From contig CP102593.1 of the NCBI GenBank assembly GCA_025666215.1, positions 62,001 through 126,000 on the forward strand: a DNA stretch of 64,000 nt, given 5' to 3'. The notes beneath the pieces were generated by a model. The model did no database searches. It was not told where the DNA came from and saw only the letters and a list, made by a program, of their open reading frames with translations. Below, piece by piece: positions 8,523 to 17,841 of the stretch (positions within the stretch are counted from its first letter, which is position 1; the number at the start of each line of letters is the position of its first letter). Source of the DNA: Xanthomonas campestris pv. phormiicola. Its GTDB lineage: Bacteria > Pseudomonadota > Gammaproteobacteria > Xanthomonadales > Xanthomonadaceae. The translations under genes and the position numbers were made by a program.

Positions 8523-9059
8523 ATGATGGCGGTACTCCTTCTCCCGTTCATGGCATTGGCGGCGGTCGGGCTGCTCCTGAGCATCGGCGTTCACATCGCG
8601 TCCTTGCTCGGACTCCAGATCCCGGGCGGCGAGTTGGTGTGGTCGCTGCACCTCGGCATCTTCGTGGTGTGGCTTCCCGCGGTGCTGGTCGCCACTCGCG
8701 CCAATCGGGGAAGGCCGCATGGCGACTACTGGAAGACGGTATTGTCCGGTTGCCCGCCATGGATGCGTTATGCGGGCTACGCCTTGTTCGCTTACGCCAT
8801 CGCCAATTTTCTCTGGTTCATGGCGACCAACGGATCGCAGCCTCATCCCAAGAGCGATGGGGGTGCTTCCATCATCCGCGGATTCTCCGGGCATTGGCTG
8901 GTCTTCTATGCTGCGGCTTTCGCGATTCTCTATTCGGCATACCGCAATCCACGCCTGTTGCGGCGGCACAGATGCCCTGACGGCCACGAAGTCTCGGGCG
9001 GCGACACCTTCTGCGCCAGCTGCGGCAAAAGGATTCGGCCGCCTGCGGCCGAAGATTGA
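8523..9059 (+). CDS. Membrane protein with C-terminal zinc ribbon
   Basis: This encodes 178 residues. The tandem ATG ATG at 8523/8526 follows a GATCAGGGAC leader and starts a hydrophobic helix (AVLLLPFMALAAVGLLLSIGV). Four membrane segments follow, around residues 4-28, 42-58, 80-100 and 120-138. The C-terminus has CPDGHEVSGGDTFCASCGKRI, a Cys-x12-Cys-x2-Cys arrangement with a nearby His that looks like a zinc ribbon facing the cytoplasm. No family was recognised. Confidence 0.6.
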   Translation: MMAVLLLPFMALAAVGLLLSIGVHIASLLGLQIPGGELVWSLHLGIFVVWLPAVLVATRANRGRPHGDYWKTVLSGCPPWMRYAGYALFAYAIANFLWFMATNGSQPHPKSDGGASIIRGFSGHWLVFYAAAFAILYSAYRNPRLLRRHRCPDGHEVSGGDTFCASCGKRIRPPAAED

Positions 9060-9068
9060 TGCAACGCA

Positions 9069-9263
9069 ATGGCGAAGCCAGATCCCGGGCTGATGCCGAT
9101 GCTACGCGGCCCGGCAGATTTGGAACACATAAGCGGGAATCGTATGCGACGCGTCGTTCTGTTGGCGGGAACGCCGAGCTCGATCCTCGGTGTCCTCGTG
9201 ACCGGTCCCATTCTGCGCATGCTCGGAATTTCCGTAACGGGCGCCGGCGCGAAGACGCGTTAG
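9069..9263 (+). other. Doubtful 64-codon open frame between genes
   Basis: The 279 nt between 9060 and 9338 contain an open frame starting ATG 9069 (MAKPDPGLMPMLRG) with one hydrophobic stretch (VVLLAGTPSSILGVLVTG). It has no evident ribosome site and no recognised homology. I see no other feature in this gap. Confidence 0.2.
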
Positions 9264-9338
9264 GTCGAAAGGGCATTCACGCCCATCGTGTGCTGCAGAT
9301 ACCCTTGAATCAGAAGCTCACTGCCCTAGGCTCGATCC

Positions 9339-9650
9339 ATGCGCATCTATCCTGACGACGAAAGACCAATCCCTCCCGATTGGACATGGGTGTCTTGGCC
9401 TGACGAGGCGATCGCGCTTCTGCAGCCAGACGTCGTCGCCGCAATCAGCCTCGACCACGATCCCGGCGACGGCCAGCGGGAGCGGGGCACGGGGTACGAC
9501 ATCGTCGCCAGGATCGAGGACGCCGTCGTCACACGCGGCTTCGTGCCGCCGGCACTCCGCGTGCACTCCGCGAACCCGGCCGCCCGCAAGCGGATGGAGG
9601 CGGGCATCGCGGCCATCCAGCGGCATGTCGCGAGGCGCACCGGCGCGTGA
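9339..9650 (+). CDS. Cyclic-phosphate-processing receiver-domain protein
   Basis: This encodes 103 residues with a divergent receiver-like fold. Motifs are DDERPIPPDW at the N-terminus, ISLDHDPGD in place of the receiver phospho-Asp strand, RGTGYDIVARIE and PPALRVHSANPAARKRM. These match the family predicted to process cyclic nucleotide phosphates, often found in conflict or RNA-repair operons. Here it stands alone, so no partner can be inferred. The start at ATG 9339 gives the usual short N-terminus. Confidence 0.75.
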   Translation: MRIYPDDERPIPPDWTWVSWPDEAIALLQPDVVAAISLDHDPGDGQRERGTGYDIVARIEDAVVTRGFVPPALRVHSANPAARKRMEAGIAAIQRHVARRTGA

Positions 9651-9730
9651 GGCCGTCGCTCGCTGGCAACGCGCAGCGGTCATGCGGCTCCCGTATCCTT
9701 GCCCGCCTCTGACGTCCACGGATACACCCC

Positions 9731-10135
9731 ATGTCGCTGCGCACCGTGTTCTTGTTCGCCTGCCTGTCGCTCGGCGCGGCGCCATTGGCGCAGGCGCAGC
9801 CACACTGCCTGCCCTATGGTCCGATCAAGGTCACGCTGTCCGGCAAGTTGGAGCGGCATGCGGGGGCAGAGCCGGCCGGTGCAGCGGCGGACGCTGGCAG
9901 CGAGGTACTGATGCTGCCTGCGCCGGTGTGCGTGGCGGCGACGCCCGCCGGACAGGCGCCGCGCCATGAGGATGTGCGCCGCCTGCGCCTGGCGGTGACC
10001 AAGGACCAGGCCGCGCACCTGGAGGAAGAAGGCGCCGGGCAGATCGTGCGCGTCACCGGCATGCTGTCGGAGGTGGCGGGGAGTGAAGGCTCACCCAACC
10101 TGCTATTGACGGTGATCGGGATCGATAGCGACTGA
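9731..10135 (+). CDS. Secreted DUF4431-like protein, second paralogue
   Basis: This encodes 134 residues with a signal peptide (MSLRTVFLFACLSLGAAPLAQA) cleaved before QPHCLPYG. It shares CLP, L-x-G-x-LER, LPAPVCV and a C-terminal GQIVRVTGML strand with the protein at 1692-2090, but is more divergent in the middle (Ala/Gly-rich). It is probably periplasmic; function unknown. A TonB-dependent receptor starts 208 nt downstream on the same strand, but the spacing argues against an operon. Confidence 0.6.
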   Translation: MSLRTVFLFACLSLGAAPLAQAQPHCLPYGPIKVTLSGKLERHAGAEPAGAAADAGSEVLMLPAPVCVAATPAGQAPRHEDVRRLRLAVTKDQAAHLEEEGAGQIVRVTGMLSEVAGSEGSPNLLLTVIGIDSD

Positions 10136-10343
10136 CGCGGCGCCGTACGCGCCGAGGCCGCAGGCGCAGGCCAGCCGGCTGGCGAAGACCGAGCTGCCAG
10201 TGCGTGCGATCACGCGCATGCCGGCCATGCCACGGGCTTGCAACATCGATGACATATCGTGCCGCGCTACGCCATCTCATGGCGCGCCGTCGCGAGCTGC
10301 TGCGCAAGCCGAACGGAATCGTCATTCAGCCAAAGGAATCGCC

Positions 10344-12740
10344 ATGTTGCTGCATCCCGATCTTTCCGCGTGCCGCTCGGCCGCGCGTTCGTCGCGCCTG
10401 TCCGCTGCCCCGGTCCGCAACCGCCTGGCCCAGGCCTGCGCCGGCCTGCTGTTGGCGTCGATCGTCACCGCGGCCGCTGCGCAGGATATGGCGCCGTCGC
10501 TGGCCGGTAGCGAGCAGCAGGCCACGCGCGGCACCGCGACCGGCGATGCGGCGACCGCGCTGGACACCATCACCGTCACCGCCGAGCACCGCGAGCAGAA
10601 CCTGCAGGACGTGCCGGTGTCGGTGGGCGTGGTGCAGGGCGATGCGATGCGCACCTACACCGCCGGCGGCGACGACACGCTGCTGGCGCTGTCCGGCCGG
10701 GTGCCCAGCTTCTACGCCGAGACCACCACCGGCCGCATCTTCCCGCGCTTCTACATCCGCGGCCTGGGCAACATCGATTTCTATCTCGGCGCCTCGCAGC
10801 CGGTGTCGATCATCCAGGACGAGGTGGTGCTGGAGCACGTGGTGCTGAAGTCCAACCCGGTCTACGACCTGGACCAGGTGGAAGTGCTGCGTGGTCCGCA
10901 GGGCTCGCTGTTCGGCCGCAACACCACCGCCGGCATCGTCAAGTTCGACAGCATCAAGCCCAGCGACGACTACAGCGGCCGGCTCAGCGCCAGCTACGGC
11001 AGCTACGGCACCACCTCGCTCGACGGCGGTTTCGGCGGCCCGATCAACGACGTGCTGTCGTTCCGCCTGTCGGCGCTGTACCAGCACCGCGACGATTGGG
11101 TGGACAACACCTACAGCGGCCCCAGCGCCGACGGCACGGTGACGCCGAAGAAGGACGCGATGGGCGGCTACGACGACCGCAACGCGCGCCTGCAGCTGCT
11201 GCTCAAGCCGAGCGAGGACTTCTCGCTGCTGGCCTCGGCGCATACCCGCGACTACGACGGCACCTCCACGCTGTTCCTGCGCAATGCGATCACCAAGGGT
11301 TCGGACAAGGTCGATGTGCCGCGCGACCAGGTCGCCTACGACGAGGCGCACGACAATCCGCAGGCGTACAAGACCCACGGCGGCTCGCTCAAGGCGGTGT
11401 ACGACGTCGGCGGCGTGTCGCTGACCTCGATCAGCGCCTACGAGACCACCTCCGGCTACAGCCGCGGCGACACCGACGGCGGCGCGGCGGCGAACTATCC
11501 GGTCAACGGCGTGGCCAACGGCTACGGCCAGTCGATGGGCCAGGTGCGCGACCTGGACCAGTACACGCAGGAGCTGCGCCTGGCCAGCGAAGGCGACGCG
11601 GCGCTGCAGTGGCAGGCCGGCGCGTTCTACTTCGACTGCAAGGACACCACCGATTTCTACCAGCGCGCGTACTTCCTGCAGACCGCGGCGCACAATCCGA
11701 ACAACTGGGTGCGCCTGCGCAACAGCAATACCTCGTGGGCCGGTTTCGGCCAGTTGACCTACAAGGCCACCGACGCGCTGACCCTGACCGCCGGCGTGCG
11801 CCAGACCCGCGACAGCAAGGAAACCAGGCTGCTCAAGACCGCCGACACCGCGGCCGGCGTGGTCACCTACCGCGGCCGCCGCGACGTGCGCATGGCCGAC
11901 ACCCAGCCGAGCTGGGACCTGAGCGCGATGTACGCGATCGACGACAACGTCAGCGTGTATGCGAAGGTCGCCCGCGGCTTCCGCGGCCCGACCATCCAGG
12001 GCCGCTCGGCGGTGTTCAACTCCGACTTCACCACCGCCGATTCGGAGACGATCCTGTCCTGGGAAGCGGGCATCAAGAGCAGCCTGTTCGACAACCGCCT
12101 GCGCCTGAACGTCACCGGCTTCACCTACACGGTCGACGACATCCAGCTCAACGGCAACGACTCCAACGGCAACGGCGTGCTGTTCAATGCCGACAAGGCC
12201 AAGGCCTACGGCCTGGAAGCCGATCTGGACTGGCGCCCGATCCCGAACCTGTCGCTGAGCGCCGGCCTGAGCCTGCTGCACAGCGAGATCCAGGACAAGC
12301 GTGTGTACGCGCAGGTGTGCGCGCTGAACGGCGTGGTGGTGTGTACGGTGAACGATCCGACGATCAAGGTCGGCGCCAACACCTTCGCCCAGATCGACGG
12401 CAATCCGCTGCCGAACGCGCCGACCTACAACGTCAACCTGGCCGCGCGCTACGACATCCCAGTCGCCGACGGCGGCGCGTTCTTCGTCGCCACCGACTGG
12501 AACAGGCAGGGCAAGACCAGCTTCGTGCTGTACGACTCTGCCGAGTTCAATTCCAAGGGCAACTTCGAAGGCGGCCTGAAGCTGGGCTACAGCGGCGACT
12601 ACGGCGCGTGGGAAGTGGCGGCGTTCGCGCGCAACATCACCAACGAGAAGAACCTCAAGGGCGTGATCGAGAACTACATGGCGGCGGTGTACAACGAGCC
12701 GCGCATCGTCGGTGTGTCGGTCGACGTGCACTGGCATTGA
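10344..12740 (+). CDS. TonB-dependent outer-membrane receptor
   Basis: This encodes 798 residues from ATG 10344, chosen because AAAGGA lies just upstream; the frame extends 48 codons further. A long N-terminal signal region ends near AAAQD. The TonB box region is TITVTAEHREQ, followed by the plug domain (QDVPVSVGVVQGD, FYIRGLGNIDFYLG, DLDQVEVLRGPQGSLFGRNTTAG) and a 22-strand barrel with alternating strands (SGRLSASYGSYGTTSLDGGFGGP). The C-terminus is VGVSVDVHWH, so it lacks the usual terminal aromatic Phe/Trp. It belongs to the family that imports siderophores or other large ligands; the substrate is unknown. It has no co-directional partner. Confidence 0.92.
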   Translation: MLLHPDLSACRSAARSSRLSAAPVRNRLAQACAGLLLASIVTAAAAQDMAPSLAGSEQQATRGTATGDAATALDTITVTAEHREQNLQDVPVSVGVVQGDAMRTYTAGGDDTLLALSGRVPSFYAETTTGRIFPRFYIRGLGNIDFYLGASQPVSIIQDEVVLEHVVLKSNPVYDLDQVEVLRGPQGSLFGRNTTAGIVKFDSIKPSDDYSGRLSASYGSYGTTSLDGGFGGPINDVLSFRLSALYQHRDDWVDNTYSGPSADGTVTPKKDAMGGYDDRNARLQLLLKPSEDFSLLASAHTRDYDGTSTLFLRNAITKGSDKVDVPRDQVAYDEAHDNPQAYKTHGGSLKAVYDVGGVSLTSISAYETTSGYSRGDTDGGAAANYPVNGVANGYGQSMGQVRDLDQYTQELRLASEGDAALQWQAGAFYFDCKDTTDFYQRAYFLQTAAHNPNNWVRLRNSNTSWAGFGQLTYKATDALTLTAGVRQTRDSKETRLLKTADTAAGVVTYRGRRDVRMADTQPSWDLSAMYAIDDNVSVYAKVARGFRGPTIQGRSAVFNSDFTTADSETILSWEAGIKSSLFDNRLRLNVTGFTYTVDDIQLNGNDSNGNGVLFNADKAKAYGLEADLDWRPIPNLSLSAGLSLLHSEIQDKRVYAQVCALNGVVVCTVNDPTIKVGANTFAQIDGNPLPNAPTYNVNLAARYDIPVADGGAFFVATDWNRQGKTSFVLYDSAEFNSKGNFEGGLKLGYSGDYGAWEVAAFARNITNEKNLKGVIENYMAAVYNEPRIVGVSVDVHWH

Positions 12741-12847
12741 TCGCGCCGCGCTGAGGTCTGCGCAGGCTCCGGCATGGGCCTGTTGGCGCTCTTGGGCGAG
12801 CCACGCCCAAGAGCGCTGGGCAGCTGTCAGCCGCGCCCAATCCTATT

Positions 12848-13018
12848 GTGGGAGCGACTTCAGGGCACCTCTAATAACCCCAAAAACTCGACCAAAGCAC
12901 TCGCAAGTCATTGATGCGCATAGTGCGAAATTTTTAGAATCGAGTTTATTAGAGGTGCCCTTCAGTCGCGACAGGCTCTACAGGGAAAGCCCGTCGCGAC
13001 CGAAGTCGCTCCCACAAC
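12848..13018. repeat. Paired REP element (GTGGGAGCGACTTCAGTCGC) split by a MITE
   Basis: TGTGGGAGCGACTTCA at 12848 and GACCGAAGTCGCTCCCACAA ending at about 13018 are facing REP arms like those at 46261-46326. The left unit is interrupted at 12863 by a 98-bp element; deleting it and one TTCA restores GAGCGACTTCAGTCGCGAC. The pair lies between two TonB-dependent receptors and may terminate transcription of the first. Confidence 0.85.
12863..12960. mobile_element. 98-bp MITE with 4-bp target duplication
   Basis: The element begins GGGCACCTCTAATAA and ends TTATTAGAGGTGCCC, perfect 15-bp inverted ends, with an AT-richer middle and no coding capacity. It is flanked by TTCA (12859-12862) and TTCA (12961-12964). 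The parent transposon is not in this window. Confidence 0.88.
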
Positions 13019-13173
13019 AGCGGGCTGTTGCCAGGATGTGCCGCGACCTGCCACTCCTCATCCTCCTGTAGCCGCCGTCTTCACGCTCTGTTAAAGTCCG
13101 CGCCCAGCGCTGCCGGGTCCGGCAGCCAGGCACAGCCGTCGCCATGCCTCCGTCCGATTTCTTTCACGGAGCG

Positions 13174-15462
13174 ATGCGCGTGCGCGTCAATTTGCTGCCT
13201 TTGTCTGTGTCCGTTGCCGCCGTCCTGGCCCTGCATGCCCCAGCGCCCGCGCTGGCGGCGGAGGCCGACGCGGTCGATCCCATCACCCTGGACCGCGTCG
13301 TCGTCACCGGCGAGAAGCGCGCGCGCACCTTGCAGGACACCAGCACCAGCGTGGCGGTGACCACCCAGGCGCGGATCGAGCAGGAGAACCTGCAGAACCT
13401 CTACGAGGTGTTCAACCGTACCGCCAACGTGGCGCAGACCTACGGCGATACCGGCTTCACCATCCGCGGCATCCGCGAGATCGACGGCGGCGGCGATGCG
13501 CCGCTGACCACCATCTACCTGGACGGCGCGGCGCTGCCGCAGAATGCGATCAGCTCGGCGCCGCTGAGCCTGTGGGACCTGCAGCAGGTGGAGATCCTGC
13601 GCGGGCCGCAGTCCACGCTGCAGGGCGAGAACGCGCTGGCCGGCGCGGTGATCCTGCGTACCGCCGAGCCGACCATGGACTGGGAGGGCAAGCTGCGGGT
13701 GCTGGCCTCCGATCCGTCCGACCGCACCCTGGCCGCGGCGTTCGGCGGTCCGCTGGTGGCCGACGAGCTGGCGTTCCGCGCTTCGGTCGAGCAGCGCAGT
13801 TTCGATGGCTACAGCTGGAACGCCACGCGCCAGGCCTCCGACGATGCGCTGCACGCGCTGACCTACCGCGGCAAGCTGTTGTGGACGCCGTCGGCGATCG
13901 AAGGCCTGCGCGTCCAGCTCGGCTACACCAAGGCGCACCGCAGCGGTCCCTACCTGTACGTGTACGTGCCCACCGACGAAGCGGACTACTTCAAGCGCCG
14001 CGTCAACTACGACAACACCCCGAACCGCAACGTCACCGACAGCGACATCGCCAACCTCAACGTCGATTACGCGATCGATGCGGCCTGGTCGCTGTCGGCG
14101 GTGACGGCATGGAACAAGGTGGACATGGACAGCATCTGGGACGGCGACCGCAGCGCCGCCCAGGTCGCCTATGCCACGCGCCTGGCCACCACCCGCACCA
14201 CCTCGCAGGAAGTGCGCCTGAACTACGACGGCCAGGCGCTGGACGGCCTGTTTGGGTTGTACTGGGCCAAGCACGACACGCAGAACGACGTGGTCAACCG
14301 CCTGAACGTCAACACCCCGCTTGCCACCATCACCCGCCTGCTGGCCGGCGCCGGCTTCCCGGCCGCCACTGCCGCGGCGATCTCGGCCGCCTACGGCCAG
14401 GCGCTGCCAGTGATCCCGGTGCTGTACGTCAGCGATGCGCCGACCACCTCGGAGAACCGCGCGCTGTTCGCCGACGGGCAGTGGCATGTGGGTGGCGGCT
14501 TCTCGCTGATCGGCGGCTTCCGCTACGACCGCCAGCGCTACGAGATGGCCTCCAGCACCACCGCGACCTTCGTCGGCAGCTATCCGGGCGCGGCCAGTTT
14601 CGCCAGCCCCGGCACGGCGCTGTACCAGGCGATCACCGCGATCAACGCGGGCGTGGCCGGCATCGTCGATGCGGCCAGCGGCGAGGTGCCGGACAACACG
14701 CGCGACTTCAGCGCGTTCCTGCCCAAGCTGGGCGCGCGCTACGAATGGAGCCCGGACCTGGCCGCCAGCCTGGTGGTGCAGCGCGGCTACCGCTCCGGCG
14801 GCTCCAGCTTCAACACCGCGCGCAGCCAGGCCTTCGCCTACGACCCGGAATACACCTGGAACTACGAGGCGGCGCTGCGCTCGCAGTGGCTGGACGGGCG
14901 CCTGAGCGTCAACGCCAACGCCTACTACATCGACTGGAAGGACAAGCAGGTCTTCGCCTTCTTCGGCCTCAACGACTACGACTACAACACCGTCAACGCC
15001 GGCCGCGCGCATCTGTACGGCTTCGAGCTGGAGCTCAGCCACCGCCTCGGCGAGGGCTTCGACTGGTATGCGTCGCTGGGCCATTCGCGCACCCGCTTCG
15101 ACGACTTCAAGACCGTGGCCGACGCCGAGATCACCGACTATGCCGGCCGCGAGTTCGCCTACGCGCCGCGCTGGACCGCCGCGCTCGGCGGCAACTGGCG
15201 CTTCGGCGCCGGCTGGGTCGCCAACCTCAACGCCAACTTCCGCGACAAGGTCTACACCGACATCGGCACCGACGCGCCGCAGCTGGCTTCGCGCACGCTG
15301 CTCAACGCCAAGTTCGGTTACGAGAACCTGGACTGGAGCGCGTGGGTGTTCGCCAACAACCTGCTCGACAGGCAGTACATCCAGTACCGCTGGTCGGACC
15401 AGCCGGTCGCCATCCTCGGCGCGCCGCGGGTGGTCGGCATCGGCTTCGAGGCGCGCTGGTAA
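13174..15462 (+). CDS. TonB-dependent siderophore-type receptor of an iron-uptake operon
   Basis: This encodes 762 residues from ATG 13174, preferred over ATG 13144 because CACGGAG precedes it and the peptide MRVRVNLLPLSVSVAAVLAL is an ideal signal peptide ending ALA. The TonB box is DRVVVTGEK; the plug contains FTIRGIREIDGGG, IYLDGAALPQ, DLQQVEILRGPQSTLQGENALAG; and the barrel ends VGIGFEARW with a terminal aromatic. Three membrane proteins follow within a few bases and point to iron/siderophore import. I saw no Fur box in the upstream 150 nt. Confidence 0.92.
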   Translation: MRVRVNLLPLSVSVAAVLALHAPAPALAAEADAVDPITLDRVVVTGEKRARTLQDTSTSVAVTTQARIEQENLQNLYEVFNRTANVAQTYGDTGFTIRGIREIDGGGDAPLTTIYLDGAALPQNAISSAPLSLWDLQQVEILRGPQSTLQGENALAGAVILRTAEPTMDWEGKLRVLASDPSDRTLAAAFGGPLVADELAFRASVEQRSFDGYSWNATRQASDDALHALTYRGKLLWTPSAIEGLRVQLGYTKAHRSGPYLYVYVPTDEADYFKRRVNYDNTPNRNVTDSDIANLNVDYAIDAAWSLSAVTAWNKVDMDSIWDGDRSAAQVAYATRLATTRTTSQEVRLNYDGQALDGLFGLYWAKHDTQNDVVNRLNVNTPLATITRLLAGAGFPAATAAAISAAYGQALPVIPVLYVSDAPTTSENRALFADGQWHVGGGFSLIGGFRYDRQRYEMASSTTATFVGSYPGAASFASPGTALYQAITAINAGVAGIVDAASGEVPDNTRDFSAFLPKLGARYEWSPDLAASLVVQRGYRSGGSSFNTARSQAFAYDPEYTWNYEAALRSQWLDGRLSVNANAYYIDWKDKQVFAFFGLNDYDYNTVNAGRAHLYGFELELSHRLGEGFDWYASLGHSRTRFDDFKTVADAEITDYAGREFAYAPRWTAALGGNWRFGAGWVANLNANFRDKVYTDIGTDAPQLASRTLLNAKFGYENLDWSAWVFANNLLDRQYIQYRWSDQPVAILGAPRVVGIGFEARW

Positions 15463-15468
15463 CCGGCG

Positions 15469-15765
15469 ATGGCCATGCATGCGTTGACCACCGCCCTGTA
15501 CCTGCTCGCCGCACCGCTGGCGGCGCTGGCGTTCTACCTGGCCACCGCGCACCAGCGCCTGCGCCCGGGCTGGCGCCGGCATGCGCGCGCACTGCGCGTG
15601 GCCGGTGCGGGGTCGAGCGTGCTGGCGCTGGCCGCGGCGATCGCCGCGCTCGGGGTGTGGGCCGGCACGTTCGCGGCGCTGGCCGCGCTGATGCTCGCCG
15701 CGGTCGCGCTGCCGTACCTGGATGCCTGGCGGCACCTGCGTGGAGAGCGTGCCGATGTGGGCTAG
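15469..15765 (+). CDS. DUF3325-like inner-membrane protein of the iron operon
   Basis: This encodes 98 residues, three hydrophobic segments (TALYLLAAPLAALAFYLATA, GSSVLALAAAIAALGVWAG, AALAALMLAAVALPYL) joined by short basic loops (HQRLRPGWRRHAR). The gene starts 6 nt after the receptor stop and overlaps the next gene by 11 nt, so translation is probably coupled. DUF3325 proteins occur beside TonB receptors and PepSY reductase-like proteins; their role is unknown. Confidence 0.75.
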   Translation: MAMHALTTALYLLAAPLAALAFYLATAHQRLRPGWRRHARALRVAGAGSSVLALAAAIAALGVWAGTFAALAALMLAAVALPYLDAWRHLRGERADVG

Positions 15766-16027
15766 GTGGCTGGCGGCGATCGTGCTCGGCCTGCCGTTGG
15801 CGGTGGGCGTGGTCGGGCTGTGCGTGCTGCTGTGGCCGGGTGCGTTGCAGGTGCATACGCTGCCCTGGCTGCTGCTGGTGTTCCCGCTGTGGATCGGCGC
15901 GATGTCGCTGGCATTCGTGTTCCGCAGCGGCGCGCGCGCCTGGCTGTGGCTGGGTGCGGCCACGCTGCTGTGCCACGCTGCGTTGTATGCGTTGAAGGCC
16001 GCCGGCCTGGTGCAGGTGACGCCATGA
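15755..16027 (+). CDS. DUF3649-like iron-uptake membrane protein
   Basis: This encodes 90 residues from ATG 15755 (MWARWLAAIVLGLPLAVGVV); a start at 15722 would lengthen the overlap with the preceding gene. It has three membrane helices, ending in AGLVQVTP. Its stop overlaps the start of the PepSY gene (ATGA at 16024-16027), a sign of coupled translation. Proteins of this type are usually annotated as iron-uptake proteins from context only. Confidence 0.75.
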   Translation: MWARWLAAIVLGLPLAVGVVGLCVLLWPGALQVHTLPWLLLVFPLWIGAMSLAFVFRSGARAWLWLGAATLLCHAALYALKAAGLVQVTP

Positions 16028-17571
16028 AGGCGGCGACGCTGCGCCAGTTCCTGTCGGCCCACAGCTGGATGGGCCTGCTCGCCGGCATGGCCTTGTTCAT
16101 CGCCTTCTACGCCGGCGCGATCACCGTGTTCACCCACGCGCTCAACGACTGGCCGCGCGCGGCGGCGGTCGCCGCCCCGGCGACGCAGACGCCGGAACAG
16201 GCGGCGCAGGCCCTGCAGGATGCGGTGCTGGCGCGGCATCCGGCGCTGGCCGAGTCGTTCTCGCTGATGCTGCCGGGGGAACACGGCGCGTTGCCGCGGC
16301 TGTATGCGTTCGGGTCGGCGGCGCAGCCGTTCGGCGGGGCGGTGCAGTTCCAACTCGGTGCGGACGGGCGACTGGTGCAGCTGCCGCAGCGCAGCGGCTT
16401 TGCCGATTTCCTGTACGACCTGCATTTCACCGCCGGGCTGCCGCGTACCTTCGGCACCTACCTGTTCGGCGTGGTCTGCATCCTGTATGGGTTGGCCCTG
16501 GTCAGCGGTGTGGTGCTGTATGCGCCGGTGTTCCTGAAGGACCTGTTCGCGTTGCGCCCGGGACGCAACGTGAAGCGCCTGTGGCAGGACGCGCACAACG
16601 CGATCGGCATGCTGTCGCTGCCGTTCCACGTGATCTTCGCCTGGTCCGGCGCGGTGCTGACCCTGGGCGTGCTGCTGCTGGCGCCGTTCCAGTACCTGGT
16701 GTTCGACGGCAAGCTGATGCAGGTGCTGGCGCCGGATTTCGAACTGACCCCGCATGTGCAGCCGGCGCAGGTGAAGGCGCCGCCGTTGCCGGTGGCCGAC
16801 CTGCTGGCGCGCGCACGCGCGGCCAGCCCCGGCTTCGAGCCGGAGAGCCTGTCCTTCCACGACGCCGGCGACGCCAATGCGCGCGTGGAGGTCTATGGCC
16901 ATCAGCCGCAGCGCCGGCTCAACACGCTCGCCGGCGTGGCCATGGAGGCGGCCACCGGCAAGGTGCTGCGGGTGCTGGCGCCGCAAAGCATGTCGCCCGG
17001 CGTGGCCGCGTTGCGCGGGCTGCAGTCGCTGCACTTCGCCAACTACGGCGGGGCGCCGCTGCAGTGGCTGTATTTCCTGCTCGGGCTGGGCGGCGCGTTC
17101 CTGTTCTACAGCGGCAACCTGTTGTGGGTGGAAGCGCGGCGCAAGCGGCGCCAGCCGGCGCAGCCGTGGCGCACGCACGCGATGGCGCGGCTCACGGTCG
17201 GCATCTGCCTGGGTTGCGTGGCGGGCGTGTCGGCGCTGTTCGTCGCCGCGCGCCTGCTGCCGCCGGGGCAGGAGCGCTACGCGTACTACGCCGTGTTCGG
17301 CCTGAGCGTGGCGTGGGCGCTGTTGCGTCCCACCGCGCGCGGCGCGTACGAACTGCTGCTGGCCTGCGCCGTGCTCACCGCGCTGGTGCCGCTGGCCGCG
17401 CTGCGCGGCATCGGCGGCTGGGTGGCGCCGTGGAGCAGCGCGCTGCTGTTGTCGGTGGATGGGTGCGCGCTGGCGTTGGCCTGGGCGTACTGGCAGATGG
17501 CGCGCGCGACCCATCGTCGCGGCCGCAACGGCGATCCCAACAGCGTCTGGGCGCTGCCAGCGAAGACCTGA
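16024..17571 (+). CDS. PepSY-associated transmembrane protein, likely siderophore-iron reductase
   Basis: This encodes 515 residues. The N-terminal helix (MGLLAGMALFIAFYAGAITVF) is followed by a large periplasmic region, paired helices with histidines (LYDLHFTAGLPRTFGTYLFG, AHNAIGMLSLPFHVIFAWSGAV), a second PepSY-like segment around residue 260, LHFANYGGAPLQWLYFLLG, and four C-terminal helices. Members of this family in TonB-receptor operons are thought to reduce ferric siderophores in the periplasm, with the conserved His pairs binding haem; that role is inference here. It is the last gene of the operon. Confidence 0.85.
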   Translation: MKAATLRQFLSAHSWMGLLAGMALFIAFYAGAITVFTHALNDWPRAAAVAAPATQTPEQAAQALQDAVLARHPALAESFSLMLPGEHGALPRLYAFGSAAQPFGGAVQFQLGADGRLVQLPQRSGFADFLYDLHFTAGLPRTFGTYLFGVVCILYGLALVSGVVLYAPVFLKDLFALRPGRNVKRLWQDAHNAIGMLSLPFHVIFAWSGAVLTLGVLLLAPFQYLVFDGKLMQVLAPDFELTPHVQPAQVKAPPLPVADLLARARAASPGFEPESLSFHDAGDANARVEVYGHQPQRRLNTLAGVAMEAATGKVLRVLAPQSMSPGVAALRGLQSLHFANYGGAPLQWLYFLLGLGGAFLFYSGNLLWVEARRKRRQPAQPWRTHAMARLTVGICLGCVAGVSALFVAARLLPPGQERYAYYAVFGLSVAWALLRPTARGAYELLLACAVLTALVPLAALRGIGGWVAPWSSALLLSVDGCALALAWAYWQMARATHRRGRNGDPNSVWALPAKT

Positions 17572-17841
17572 GCGCTGCACTACGGCGGACGGGCGAGCCG
17601 CCGCGGCAACCGGCGGTTCGCGCTGTCGCGTGCCAGCCGCGGTGCGTCCACATTGCATTCTTTCGCTGGCGTGCGCTGCGCATCGCGCGCATGCATGGTG
17701 GCGAAAAGTGGACAATCGTGCGCCAGTGATTTCTCATGTACGCAGAAGTCGAAGTCTGCAGCGTTGGCGCTGGGTGTCGTACGGTGAATTTGTGTGATAG
17801 CCGCCGCATTCTGTTCCACGCTGCCGCGTCCAGGGGATCGC

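Noticed and set aside
9069..9263. Small gene between the zinc-ribbon protein and the receiver-domain protein
   Set aside because: It has no ribosome site or recognisable family and is kept only as a doubtful open frame.
10326..12737. An 803-codon minus-strand frame opposite the first TonB receptor
   Set aside because: Val/Gly/Arg/His-rich antisense artefact; the plus strand shows a complete receptor with plug and barrel.
13081..17715. A 1544-codon open frame on the minus strand opposite the iron operon
   Set aside because: It is a shadow of GC-rich third positions: the residues are Arg/Gly/Ala/His/Gln-rich low-complexity sequence with no domains, while the plus strand encodes four well-formed proteins.
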